A stretch of 64,000 nt of DNA from Laguncularia racemosa (GCA_037954665.1 JBBMOL010000279.1:620001-684000), one strand, 5' to 3'. Positions 52,620 to 64,000 are shown, counted from the stretch's first letter. Notes: generated from the letters alone by a model not told the origin. A program made the numbers and translations.

Positions 52620-55616
52620 AACACCCGTTCTAAAACTAAAATGGCTAGTAGTGGCAACAACAATAATGACTACGTCCCTAGAGGTAACAACACCAGCACG
52701 CAAACCTCCTCAGATCTAAGAATCATATCATTAGAACAAACGGTCCAACAATTGGTCACACAAGTCTGCTTCTTGACTAAGAACATTGGTCTCCTTTATA
52801 CTACCCAGCTTACTCACGAGAATCATTCGGGAGCTTAAAAAGGAAAAGTAGTAGAAAACCAGCCACTAGAATATGAGGAAATCAACTCTTGACTTAATCC
52901 CACATTCAAATACAAACTAAAAATCAACACGGGTCCAACCTCGAGTGATATAAAGAGGGAAATGGAAGATAGACAAAAGGAAATAGAAAAGAAACTTTTC
53001 CAATAGTTGGCTAACAAGATGAAAAATCTAGAAGGTCTCAACAATTTTTATTAAATCGGCATCATAGACCTATTAGTATATGCAGGGGATGTATATCCAA
53101 AGAAATTCAAAGTCCCAGAATTTGAGAAATATAATTGTACCGGTTGTCTTAAGATGCACACAAGGTTATAAGTGTGAAAAATGAGTAAATATGCACAATA
53201 TGACCAACTCATGATCTAAACCTTCTAGGATAGCTTCACAGGCCCTACTCTCATATGGTATGCACAATTAGATTTCAACTAAGTCAACACATGGGATAAA
53301 CTAACCCGTGCATTTTATGAGCAATACAAAATCAACATTAAAGTTGCCCTTTCGGTGTTGGATCTAGGAAGCCTTTAAAAGAGGCACAATGAATCCTTTT
53401 AGGAATATGCCTAATGTTGGAGGGCTCAAGCTGCAAGGGTTTCAACTCTAATTTTAGAGAAAGAGTTAACTTTTATGTTCATTAATATGTTAGAGAAGAC
53501 CTGATGCGGAATTCGGTATGCTCTGATACTAAAATGATGCGGATTCGGAATGTGATACTTTCACACAAAGGAAAACGTCAAGAACAATCAAATAACACAA
53601 ATTTTTAGGTTTTTCTGGATTTTGGTACTAACGTATAAAATCAAAGATATGGATAAAATTATCAATCTATAGATGCGAAGATTGATAAAATAAAACTGTT
53701 TCACAATCAAATCATAGAACGATAGAGACCACGTTCTATAAATCAATCACTATGGTTAAAGAATTCTAAGAATTAAATAACGATGCTCGCCACAAATTCT
53801 ATAGGAATGAAGAATTTGATAAGAACAATACGAATATAGTGAAAATCAATTCTCAATATTCTCAAATCTCCAAAGAAGATTCTCACACACTCAAGTGTCT
53901 CTGTTTTACAACCAAAAAAATGATAATCTCCCCCGAAAAAAACCCTAAGGACACCTATTTATATCATCTATAAAAATTTGTGCGAAAACATTCAAGGCGA
54001 GCAAAGGCCGATGGCCTTCACTAAGGCCAGCACCAAAAGCCGGTGGCCTTCACTTAAGCCGGCACTAAAGCCGGTGGCCTTCATTTAGGCCAGCTCCAAG
54101 GCTGGCGGCCTTGAAGTGAACTCGGCCGGCCTTTATTCAAGGTCGGCTTAAGGCTGGTCAGACTTCGCCTTTGGTCCTCCCGACACCTATGTCCTCCTGT
54201 TTTTGGTGCTCGTATTTTCGCTCTTGGAATCATATCAAGACCTATTTCACACATCTAGTGGGATAGATGTCATCCAACTTTATAGAATTAGTAGCAATAG
54301 GATACAGGATATAGAATGCCATTACGTCTGGAAAACTCCAAATTATCGATTCTTCTAGAATCGCATCATCTCCAAGACCTATGAGGAATAACAAAGGTAA
54401 ATTAGCAACCATCAATATGGTTAACTCATGTAAGGTTGGTAGATTTGGGTCTCACATGACTTTTCAAGCAACGAACACCCTAATCCAAGAATCATCGGTA
54501 AATCAGACCCAAACTATGAGAGCTACAAGACAGTTCACTTTAATACTAATCCCGCTCAGCTAGGTTTTTGCTTGATTAGAAACAGATAATTTAATCAGCT
54601 TCGAGATCCCCAATGACCAATACAAGCTGAGGAATTTCGATCCCAATCTCAAATGTGAATATCATATGGGACAGGAGGGACATTCCACTAGTAAATCTTT
54701 CAAACTTTGAAACAAAATCTAGGATTTAATCGATGCAGGAATAGTAAAATTGGATTTTATCAATGCACCAACACCAAATGTTAACAATAATCCACTACTC
54801 AGCCACAAGTCTATAATCAGCATAATCACGTCTAAAGGGTTGGAACCAAGACTAAAAGAGCCCTTTAGCCTAGCAAAACAAACAGTGCAACAAGCAGGCT
54901 ATTTACCCCACAAAACTCTAGATAGAGCTCCCAAATCACATGAAAGTCATATATAAAAGAAGTTAAGAAAGAGGTGATTGGTGGGAGATCCAACAATTGA
55001 CACTCTAGGTAAATCATTCGAGAAGTTCAAATATCTGGTAGATTATTCATTCATGCCAATAGCTTATAGGCTACCTAACGGGTGGGGGCCTAAATTCAAG
55101 GAGGAAGACAATCAACTAAAAGGGAAAGATGAGTCCATAAATATGATCAAGTCAAGCTAGAAACTAATAGTTATAAAATGTTATGAAGAGCAAGAAATGG
55201 AGGCAAAGGTCCTAAGGAAAAAATATGTGTTTAATGTCCCAATCCCCTCAGAGAGATATAAAGTAGCACCATTTGACTATCAAGCCATTAATTAGGAGAA
55301 ATCTTCAATTATAGGGCGAATCACCTATTCAGGAAGAATTTACAATCCTAAAAATAGAATCTCCATCAAAGAGCTTGCCACTAAGTTGGAAAGGGAAGAG
55401 GAAGAGGGACTCCCTACACTCATAAAAATGATTAAATCAACTAAGTACAAGGTCATGGAGTAGCTCAATAAAATTTTAGCCCAAATATCACTCATGGGCC
55501 TCCTCATGTCATATGAACCTCACCGAGAGGCGCTCTTCAAAGTGCTCAAATAAGTTAGGGCACCGGAAGCAATAGCAATAGAAAAACTAAGCCATGTCGT
55601 AGAGGCAATCTTCACT
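52620..55616 (+). pseudogene. Tat-2 gag region, degenerate
   Basis: From ATG 52641: SSGNNNNDYVPRGNNTSTQT, a short coiled region, then many TAG stops. Capsid-like blocks: FKVPEFEKYNCTG (near 53100), DSFTGPTLIWYAQLDFN and YEQYKINIKVAL (53230-53350), RAQAARVSTL (53430). Solo LTR d is inserted at 53502. After it come decayed stretches such as DPTIDTLGKSFEKFKYLVD (55000) and SYEPHREALFKVLK (55510). This matches the layout of Tat/Ogre gag, but no stretch is intact. The 5' LTR and leader are missing; the left side ends at PRX-J. Confidence 0.7.
53502..54237 (-). repeat. Solo LTR d in Tat-2 gag, with embedded primer site
   Basis: 736 bp between perfect target duplications AGACC (53497-53501 and 54238-54242). 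On the minus strand it starts TGATATGATTCC. It has an inner end CCGAATCCGCATCA at 53535, then TTTTAGTATCAGAGC, and a second end CCGAATTCCGCATCA at 53502. So the LTR carries a primer site 33 bases from its end. Bases 53995-54170 are packed with GGCCGGY/RCCGGCC palindromic units (AAGCCGGTGGCCTTCA). The family has no full copy here. Confidence 0.88.
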
Positions 55617-56340
55617 ATGGATCATATATCTTTCTCACCTGAAGAATTAGGAGAACATGGAGACCAACACACAAAACCACTTTTTATAGTGGTAAAATGC
55701 AATGATACAATAGTATCTCAAGTCCTCGTAAACAACGGATCTTCTCTTAATGTGTGCCCTTTAGCCCTTCTCTACTTGCTTGGGGTTAATATGAGCAATA
55801 TCAAATCAAGTTCAATAGTGGTCCGAACCTTTGACAATTCAAAGAGGGAAATAGTGGGAGAAATTGGCATGCTAGTGGAGATCGACTTACAAGTTTTAAA
55901 TATCTCATTCCAAGTCCTTAACATATTAAGTTCCTTCAAACTACTATTGTGAAGACCATAGATACACATCATAGGGGCCATACCTTTGAGCCTCCACCAG
56001 AAGGTCAAATTTATAGTAAATGGCTAAGTAATCATTGTACTAGGTGAATAAGACTATGTCAACTACAAAGAAATAGCTATACACTACATTAGGGAAGATG
56101 GCCTTGAAAACTTGGGACTTCAAATATTTGATGAGGTATGCATGGTCATTAAGGAAGAAATGAGCAAAGAGGGGCATCAATTTAAAGAAGGTCAACAAGG
56201 GACATTTAGGCTAGGGTATGTTCCTACCCCGAGAGCAAAATACATTAGAGGCAGAAGGGGAAAGAAACTGTATGATATATGGATGAATTTTCCACCCTTT
56301 CAAAAAAACCTTTCTTAGCCAATTAGCACTCAAAAGCCGA
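55617..56340 (+). pseudogene. Tat-2 protease region
   Basis: A frame from 55617: MDHISFSPEELGEHGDQHTK, FIVVKCNDTIVSQVLVN, then NGSSLNVCPLALLYLLGV and REIVGEIGMLVEIDLQVLNI. The retropepsin triplet reads NNGSS, where D is expected first, so the catalytic residue is gone. After stops it continues KAIYTLH-like and KEEMSKEGHQF to RLGYVPTPRAKYIRGRRGKK (56112-56318). The RLGYxPT block between protease and RT is typical of Tat/Ogre polyproteins. Confidence 0.75.
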
Positions 56341-56642
56341 GAACAATCTAAGCCAACTTCAAGAACAAGGACTCATCGACAGAGGCTTCTACCTCTCACA
56401 TGTTCAATCTACATCTAGGTCTTAATAATTGGTTTTCCTATCCCCTGAATAGCACTAGGTCTACTCGAGAGTAAGAAGCAATCATAATTAATTTTTTTGT
56501 ATTTATCATTCCATCGTTGTTTCATAAGAATCTTCAATACTAAGTAATAAAATTACAAGTTATTTCTTTCCTTTACTTATATACTCTCACCTCACTTTCC
56601 CTGTATATTTGATACTTTTAAACATCAAGAACATCTTATGCA
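56341..56642 (+). other. Tat-2 protease-RT spacer, possible intron remnant
   Basis: About 300 T/C-rich bases without frame, ending TTATGCAG followed by GTAAGTAATG at 56643. Ogre elements of this lineage are known to carry an intron between protease and RT. The pyrimidine-rich stretch and CAG would fit a 3' splice site, but a GTAAGT also follows it and no donor is certain. Low confidence. Confidence 0.35.
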
Positions 56643-58250
56643 GGTAAGTAATGAAAATATTGATATCATTTCCAACACTACTGAGTCAACTATTGAAAGC
56701 GATATTAATGACCACAAAGCAGTACAAGAGAGTTGGCAAAAATATGAACAAGGTAAAGTCATGACTGAGGAGCCAGTGGAGATAGTTAATTTAGGAACTA
56801 AAGAACTCAAAAGCCTTAAAATTAGAGCTAATTTGAGTGACGAACAAAAGCGCGAGATAACTATGCTATTGACTGAATATGTGAATGTATTCACCTACTC
56901 ATATGGTGACATGCTAGGACTTGACCAATTGATAGTAGTTCACAGGCTACATACAAGAGAGGATATCAAACCTAAAAAACAAAAATTGAGAAGATTTAGG
57001 CTTGACATCTTATTAAAAATTAAAGAAGAGGTCAAGAAACTATTAGAAGTCGAGTTTATCATAGTATCAAACTATTTGAAATGGTTAGCAAACATAGACC
57101 CTATTCTAAAGAAAAATGGAAAAGTACGAGTTTGCATGGACTTCCAAGATTTGAACCAAGCGACGCCTAAAGACAACTTCCCTCTACCTCACATAGATGT
57201 ATTGGTAGACAATATTATAGGAAGTCATCTTTTCTCATTTATGGATGGTTTCTTAGGGTATAATTAGATAAAGATGGAAGAAGAAGATAAAACCAAAATG
57301 ACCTTTATCACAACTTAGGGTACCTTCTGTTATAAAGTCATGCCTTTCGATTTGAAGAATGCTGAAGCAACGTATCAAAGAGCAATGGTCACAATACTTC
57401 ATGACATGATGCATCGAGAAGTCAAGGTATATGTTGACGACATGATAGCTAAATCTTAAAAAGGAGAAAGCCATGAGGTAATCTTAAGGAAATTATTCGA
57501 ATGATTGAGAAAGTTTTAGTTGAAATTAAATCTAGAGAAATGTACTTTCGGGGTCACATTTGGCACGCTGTTGGGTTTTATTATAAGCTGAGATGGTATT
57601 AAAATTGACCATAACAAAGTAAAAGCCATACTAGAAATGCCCTCTCCACATACCATCAAGTAGGTAAGAGGTTTATTGGGAAGGTTGAATGATATAGCTT
57701 GTTTCATCTCATAACTCACAGATAAATGCCGTCCACTGTTTCATCTACTAAAAAAGAACTCCATAGTAGAATAGGATGATGAATGCGAAGAGGCATTAAA
57801 AAATATCAAGGAATACCTTATGAATCCTCTAGTTTTAGTAGTCCCAAAATAAGGAAAACCTTTATTTTTATACCTCACAATACTTCCTGAATCTATGTGG
57901 TGTATACTAGGACAAAAGGATGAAAGAGGAAAGGAGCAGTCTATATACTATATGAGTAAAAAATTCACAAAAGGGGAACAAAAGTATTCCTAAATAGAAA
58001 GGACCTGCTAGGCATTGGTTTAGGTCCTGCATCAGTTAAGACAGTACACTCTCTATTACCCCATTGAATTATTAACAAAACACGATCCTTTGAAATACTT
58101 AGTAGAGAAGCCTATTTTGTTGGGAAGAATCTCTAAATGAAAAATGCTCCTATCAGAATTTGATGTTATATATATAAATAAAAATTCGATAAAAGGGCAA
58201 TCATTAGCAGATTAGTTGGTAGATTACCTAATTGAAGGAGATTCTGAAAA
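56638..58250 (+). pseudogene. Tat-2 reverse transcriptase and first RNase H
   Basis: Open to 57267: NLGTKELKSLKIRANL, YSYGDMLGLDQLIVVHRL, KPKKQKLRRFRLDILLKIKE, VRVCMDFQDLNQATPKDNFP, LFSFMDGFLGYN. After TAG it continues: MPFDLKNAEATYQRAMVTIL, VYVDDMIAKS and the thumb FGVTFGTLLGF. The RNase H has LGQKDERG, QSIYYMSKKFTKGEQKYS and LTKHDPLKYLVEKP, with a TAG or TAA about every 20-40 codons. YGDMxGLD and YVDDMIAKS place it in the Tat lineage. Motif A aspartate and YVDD are still present. Most stops occupy expected Gln or Trp codons. Confidence 0.85.
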
Positions 58251-58259
58251 ATCGTAAGC

Positions 58260-58845
58260 CTAATTCCTAGATGAAAATATACTAATGGTGAAGGGTAAAT
58301 CAGAAGAAAAATCTAGGATAGAGAAAGATCCTAAATGGAAGATGTTTTCCGATAGAGCTACCATTGTGTTTAGTTATGAAATTGGGGCAGTGTCGATATC
58401 ACAAAAAGGAATGCAATTCCCCTTAGTAATGAGACTAATATTTCCATATACTAATAATATTGCATAATATGAGGTATGCATCTTTGGTCTCAAAATGGCC
58501 TACCATCTAGAAATCCGTGAATTGGATGTATATGGAGATTCCTCACTCATCATATTATAGACATGAGGAGAATATAAAACTAAAGACCCTAAACTAGTGT
58601 CGTATCACCAACACCTAATAGAACTTATAGAAGAATTCAAGATGATCACCTTCACATATGACCCGAGGACTCAAAATCAGTTCGCAAATACCCTCACCAC
58701 ATTAGCATCTATGATTCAAATAACAGGAGGAACTAAAGTTCAACCATTGGAAATAGAAATTGAAGATAGACCCACCTATTGTTTAGTAATTGAAAAAACA
58801 CAAGATGATAAGCCCCGGTACCATGATATTAAAACATTCCTCTAA
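58260..58845 (+). pseudogene. Tat-2 second (archaeal-type) RNase H
   Basis: Blocks: IVFSYEIGAVSISQKGMQFP, PYTNNIA then YEVCIFGLKMAYHLEIRELD, VYGDSSLIIL, GEYKTKDPKLVSYHQHLIEL and NQFANTLTTLASMI. The NNIAxYEACIxGL and VYGDSxLII motifs are those of the additional RNase H carried by Tat/Ogre elements. Three stops are present in the middle. The D of GDS and the E of YE are kept. Confidence 0.82.
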
Positions 58846-58863
58846 AAGGGCAAATACCCTAAA

Positions 58864-61487
58864 ATGGCTAGTAAAAATGACCAAAGAACACTCAGAAGGT
58901 TAGCAAGCCATTTCTTATTAAGTGGGTCTGTACTTTATAGAAGATCATTCAACACCATGTTGTTGAGATGTGTGGACAAAAAAGAGGCAAGTGAATTGAT
59001 GAAAGAAATACACGAAGGAGTATGTAGCCCTCACATAAACGAACACATGCTTGCTTAAAAAATCATGAGGATGGGTTACTATTAGTTGACAATGGAATCA
59101 GACTGTATCAAATATGTCAAGCACTATTACTTGTGCCAAGTTTATGCCAACAAAATAAATGCTCCACTTAAAGAACTTCATTCATTATCCGCACCAAGGC
59201 CTTTCTCTATGTAGGGGAATCGACGTTATCTGGCCAATCACTCTAAAGGCATCCAATGGTAATATATTAATACTGGTAGCTATTGATTATTTCACCAAGT
59301 TGGTGGAAGCCTCATCATATGCCAGTGTTACCAAAGGAGTAATAGTCTGATTCATGAAGAGCGACATAATAGCTCAATACAAAGTTCCTAAATCAATCAT
59401 CATTGATAATGGCTCCAATCTTAACAACAAATTGATGACAGAGCTATGTCAACAATTTAAGATAAATGATAAAAACTCAACTCCATACCAACCTCAAATG
59501 AATGGGGCAATAGAAGCAGCAAACAAGAATATCAAGAGAATTGTTGAGAAAATGGCCATCACCTATAAAGATTGGCACGAGATGTTACCATTCGCCTTCA
59601 TGGCCTACAAAATTTCGATTCAAATGTCTATTGGAGTTACTCCATATTCTTTGGTATATGGTACCAAGGTAATATTGCCAGTTGAGGTTGAAATATTATC
59701 CTTTAGGGTTTTATCAAAGACATAGTTGAATGAATTTGATTGGGTAAAGAAAATGATCAATCAACTAAACTTGATCAATGAAAAAAGACTCACAACATTA
59801 TGCCATGTCAATGCTACCAACAAACGATGGCTGATCATTGCCAATCGTAGTTTTAATAAATTGAATTCTTGTTCTTAATCTTACTACGAAGCAATAGGCA
59901 AGCGCACCTATCGTAGCGTAATATAGCAAGTAAGCACAAGGTCGTCCCTCAGAGATACACCAACTACTAGTACTAACTCCGTTCCTATTATCTAACCGCC
60001 GCTTAAATATGTTGGTTGAAACTTAATTACCCTAGTCTTAAAACTAATAACTCACTAACAACAATGGTTCTGAAGATTTATCAATTAACAAAAGCAACCT
60101 AGATCTTATTCTACTCTTTCTCTATCATGTAATTCATTAGATTTATGAAGATTGGCGTAATTGACTTCTTATACTGTCGAATTCTCTAGTCAAGGTAACT
60201 ACTTTCTCAAGTATATTAACCTATATAATCCTAGGTTTATCAAATAGGATCTCTCCTTAGTTAATAGCAACCTAGAATTGCATAAAGCACATGAATTCGC
60301 ATCAAAATAATCGATGTAAATAGAAGACTCTTGTTTCCTATCTCTAGAAGAACAATCAAATCTCATTAATTGCATTAAATCTAATCATAAGAGCAATTTC
60401 TCAATTAACTAATATGATATAATGCATAAATTCATATTCCAGATCTATGAATCTAAGAAACAATTGAAGGGTATGCAATTAATCATAAGAAAGCCAACAA
60501 CTTCGCATTAAAAACCAAATCTTCATCACATGACAGAGAAGTTTCAAATAAAATCTAGATTTAGGGTCTACTCCTCCATAAATTGGACAAAAGAAATGCA
60601 ATTACTGGAAGAATAAATAAAATTCATAGTCACAACCTTTAAAGATAGAATCTTCTTCTTCGTGGGTCTTCAATCTCCTTTGGAATCGACAGAATCTTCT
60701 TTTCCTTTGCTGTTATGAGAGTCAGAGCAAATAAAAAATTCGTAACCTCGTTCTAGGGCAACTAACGGTCTATTTATACATGTACCCGGGTTGGATACAT
60801 ACACGAGCGGATACACGAGTAGTGTATCTCGTTCGTGTATCTCATGCTTGCTTCCAAGTGTCCTTATGTGAATATACACGAGCAAGTACATGGGAGTGTA
60901 CATTGGTCGTGTATTTGAAACATCGTTGAAGAGCAGCAAAACTTAGATACACAAGCAAAGTACATGGGCGTGTACTTTGCTCGTGTACTTTCCAGACATC
61001 CACTTCAGTATACACAAGCAAAGTACATGGGCGTGTATCTCGCTTGTGTACTTTCCAGAATTCTTTTCTTCACACGTATTGTATCCAATTCCTTCCAAAC
61101 TTGATCCGACTCTTCAAAACTCCTTCCCTTAGCTCCAAAATACTCTAGAAGATCCTGAAATTAACATTCATTCCATTAAGCATCCTTTTCTTCAACAAAT
61201 CATCTAAAAAATCAACAATAAGGCATAATTTCATTACTCTAGATAAGGGTATTTCGCGACTTATCAATGGCCCAAGCATTCAACAAAAAAATATGGCCTC
61301 GACATTTTAAGGAACGTGACTGGGTACTAAAAAAGGTTCTCTGGAATGCAGAAGATTCAAGAAGAAAGTTTACTCTAAACTATAAGGGTCCATATGTTGT
61401 AAAAAAGATGTTATCATGAGGGCCCAAATGGACGGTCCAAAGTTAAGGGACCCCATAAATGTGGATGAGGTTAAGATGTACTATCCC
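58864..61487 (+). pseudogene. Tat-2 integrase, interrupted by solo LTR e
   Basis: LYRRSFNTMLLRCVDKKEAS, EIHEGVCSPHINEHMLA (HH half of the finger), CYLCQVYANKI-like CC half, then VIWPITLKASNGNILILVAI, DYFTKLVEASSYASVTKGVI, SIIIDNGSNLNNKLMTELCQ, TPYQPQMNGAIEAANKNIKR and MLPFAFMAYKISIQMS. Interrupted at 59831. It resumes at 61272: PSIQQKNMASTF-like C-terminal region, VKKMLS and a stop-rich tail ending VDEVKMYYP. D, D and E are present. The same protein is found in antisense in Tat-1. Confidence 0.85.
59832..61266 (-). repeat. Solo LTR e in Tat-2 integrase
   Basis: 1,435 bp bounded by TGATCATTGCC and GACTTATCA, with perfect target duplications ATGGC (59827-59831 and 61267-61271). The TATA-like box TATAAATAG (minus strand, near 60770) and the GCGCTTGCC-type end suggest minus orientation. 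Bases 60780-61070 hold tandem units of the form TACACGAGCAAGTACATGGG with GTGTACTTTGCTCGTGTA, a palindrome-rich array reminiscent of the Athila and CRM-1 LTRs. The family is unassigned; no full copy is present. Confidence 0.82.
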
Positions 61488-62401
61488 TAAGCAACAATAA
61501 CAAAACTTTGCTAAAATTCTTGAATGCCAACAAGTATTACAACTTCGTGGTCTAATTTTCATTTCTCTACAAGCAAAGTGGATGTCCCCAAACGGTTAAT
61601 TACCCTAGCCAGTCATTATCAAACAAACTCTTATATCATTTTCCTATATTACCCATTACCTCATTGCACATACAGGGAAATAATAAATAATGAACAATGA
61701 TGGAATGATAAAACACAATGAATTTTTTATGATTCCACCTTTTTCAAACAGTGGGTCTAGTATGTTCTCAAGATAATATGACAATCATAATAGTTAAACT
61801 CGCAAGAAGAAATGCATTAAGATTTTCTGCTCTAGTGAAGGCAAAGATAAGTGGAGAAGGATCAGATTATTACGAGGGTTTGGTTGTTTAGCTATTATCT
61901 ACAATGATCAGGTAAGCATCTAAAAAATTAAGTAATCATTCATCATGAGCCACATTTCTATTAAAGTTGGCTAGTCTAAAGAAGACCTCTCATTATCAAT
62001 TAGTCAGCTCACAAGGTCACTTTTTAGGGGTGCTAGTCTATTCAGAAAGCTCTTGATATATTGTCTAAAAGGGTACTTCCCACTATCGGTTAGTTAGCTC
62101 ACAATAAGGCACTTTCCTAAATATTCTCTCTCAAGGTCTTAAGTATAATGAGACGCTACCTATTATCAACTAATTACCTCATAAGAGCACTTTTTCAGTT
62201 ACGAGTCGGGTAAGACACTTCCTATTGTCAATTAGTCAACTTACAAAAGCACTTTTCCAAATAATTTCCTCTTTTAAGGTTGCTAGTTTAGTAAGATGCT
62301 TCCTACCATAGATTAGTCAGCTTATGAGATCACTTTTCTAGATTAACATTCTATATAAGACAATTGTCTTCCTTTTATGACATAGGATTACTAACTCATA
62401 G
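61488..62401 (+). repeat. Tat-2 3' untranslated region with degenerate tandem repeats
   Basis: No gene. From about 61975 to 62345 there are five degraded units, each with a version of TATCAATTAGTCAGCTCACA followed by AAGCACTTTTC and then a GTTAGTAAGA-like end. The spacing is about 65-100 bases. Tat elements are known for variable tandem repeats at this place. The 3' LTR of Tat-2 is not seen; PRX-3 begins at 62402. Confidence 0.6.
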
Positions 62402-63422
62402 TGATAGGAATCAAAATCCGACAAGACTTATCATTAGGGCAAGTATTGAAGGATTTCGAATCTTGGCGATGAGGACCTATTTTGAGCAAATCGACCCTGG
62501 AATTATTCGTTTACTAACCTCTTTTATCTTATTCATGTATTTTATATTCCAACAGGAATACTTACCATGTTTTACAGGGCAATGGACAAACTCACTCAAA
62601 CTCAGCTTGTGGGTTATCCATGGACCGACCTGAACCGGCGATGAGCTGGGCCGATGAATCCTATAGAAGACCAATTTCTTTTATGTATTTTTCATTTGTA
62701 TGGACTATTTATGTTGTAATCATTTTGGGACAATTTTATTTCCTTGTAACTTTCATTTAGGGTTAGCCACCTTAAAAGTGGCAAACTTGTAATTTTGAGC
62801 ACTTTTTAACCCTAGGAGTAGCAAGTATAAATACTTGCTTAAGAGAGGGATTGAGGAGGCTTATTTTTGCAGAACAAACACTTAACGTTTCGTGAGAGGT
62901 CTTAGGGTTTTCCTAATTCCAAATTCTCTTATCAATTTCAATCCCATGAAGTTGAAATTGTGGCGAGTGCAACAAGGAGAAATCGTGAGTTATATCGGTT
63001 CCTTATTGTTGTTTTCCATTTCGTCACTAGTGCGTCATATCTAGGTTGATTTGGATGTTCTTGGACTTGTTTTAATTTGAAATTCGTGATCAATAGCTTG
63101 TTATAGGATTGATTGTGTTGATATATGATATCATTCTCTTCATTGTGACGTGAATTGGATAGTTGAAGAAAGGGATTGGAATTTGCGGTTTGACCCATTT
63201 GTTTTCTTGATTTGATTCACGTGGGTTTCAATTATAATTGTTATTATTTGATGAAGATTACTTGTTTGGATTGATAATAGCAATTGGAGCTCTTTGGATT
63301 TCATTCCATTGCCTTAGGATTTCCGCATTTACCTAGTCAAGTGAACCGGTTTTTGTGTGTGTGAATTGAGGAGTTTTCCTTGATTCCTTTGATTGTGCTT
63401 AAGCTTGGAATTAGGCACATCA
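62402..63422 (+). repeat. PRX-3 5' LTR (short form)
   Basis: TGATAGGAATC to TTAGGCACATCA, 1,021 bp. It has no 186-base extension: the first LTR end is followed by the only primer site, whose leader is that of PRX-2. TATAAATA lies at about 62827. Its first 230 bases encode the LTR tail (NPTRLIIRASIEGF). The left flank is CATAG (62397-62401); the matching flank lies outside the window. Confidence 0.88.
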
Positions 63423-64000
63423 TCTTTTTGGTATCAGAGCTTGTGGTTGTGAGAAGGGATTATGTGATTTTGAACTTTGGAAATTTAGGGTTCATGTTCT
63501 TACATCATCAATTCCAAAATTGCGGGTAAATTGAAATTGTTGTTGTAGTTGTTTGAAGTGGAGTGAATTGTCTTGAGTAGGAGTTGAATTTGCTGCATGT
63601 TGGAGTGATTTTGAAGTACTTGTTGAAGCTTTTATGTTGTGGACTTCACCGTGAAGGAAGAGGAAAGATAGGGCATTTTTCTAGTGCAATTTCGGAAGTG
63701 CAATTGTGTAGGAAGAGAATTGTGGTTCTTACATTGTTTGAATTCGGAATTGGGGAAAACATTTGCAATTTCCAGATTTGATTAGTGTGTAAGAAGGGAG
63801 TTATTTGATTTCAAAACAAGCATTAAGAGTGAAGGAGTTAAGTGTGTTTGTTTGAATTTGAAAAAAAATTGCATCTTACCAAATGTGGAGGGGTTGCAAT
63901 TAGTGAAGTGGTTTGATTTTCAAATTTAATTTGCTGCCTTCTTATGTAAGTTGCGGATTGGATTTATATTTGAAGTGAAGAATTTTGCAACGTGATTATC
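63423..64000 (+). other. PRX-3 primer-binding site and leader (runs off window)
   Basis: A perfect initiator-Met site TGGTATCAGAGC at 63429-63440, then a T/G-rich leader nearly identical to PRX-2 48696-49265. No coding sequence reached. Confidence 0.85.

Overview
This 64-kb window looks like a heterochromatic piece of a large flowering-plant genome. Everything I can assign in it is transposable-element sequence. I found no host gene, tRNA, rRNA or bacterial feature. The plant assignment rests on Athila-type Ty3/gypsy elements primed by tRNA-Asp, a Tat-type element with a second RNase H, a CRM-like chromovirus, gypsy elements primed by initiator tRNA-Met, and a plant L1 LINE with a C-terminal RNase H. 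The species cannot be told from the sequence.

Layout from outside in. Bases 1-46756 are one nest. (0) Tat-1, a decayed Tat-type element on the minus strand, survives as integrase pieces at 1-412 and 46330-46756. (1) GP1, a gag-protease-only element on the minus strand (418-46324), sits in that integrase. (2) GP1 was hit three times: by PRX-1 (1551-20178), GP2 (21702-34604) and solo LTR c (35189-45755). (3) PRX-1 carries solo LTR a (3589-4511), the minus-strand CRM-like element CRM-1 (5536-17244) and fragment PRX-G in its 3' LTR. GP2 carries the Athila element Ath-1 (24266-31429) and solo LTR b (32707-33717). Solo LTR c carries Athila element Ath-2 (36001-45515). (4) CRM-1 carries a 5.8-kb LINE (8378-14160) in its reverse transcriptase. 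That is five layers, and most boundaries are fixed by 5-bp target-site duplications (14 bp for the LINE).

Bases 46757-64000 are a second nest. It holds a truncated PRX-type remnant (PRX-J) with PRX-2 (47466-52226) inside its LTR. Next comes a long, stop-riddled plus-strand Tat element (Tat-2, 52620-62401) with solo LTRs d and e inside. The 5' end of PRX-3 (62402 onward) runs off the window.

Functionally almost everything is dead. Most premature stops look like C-to-T or G-to-A changes, as expected for methylated DNA. Only Ath-2, CRM-1, Tat-2 and the LINE carry polymerase genes. GP1, GP2, PRX-1 and PRX-2 carry gag-protease or protease alone and would have needed proteins from relatives. The most unusual signal is in the LTR ends. 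In three families the LTR 3' end contains an embedded initiator-Met primer-binding site followed by a second LTR end, and the PRX family shows LTRs ending at either of the two positions.
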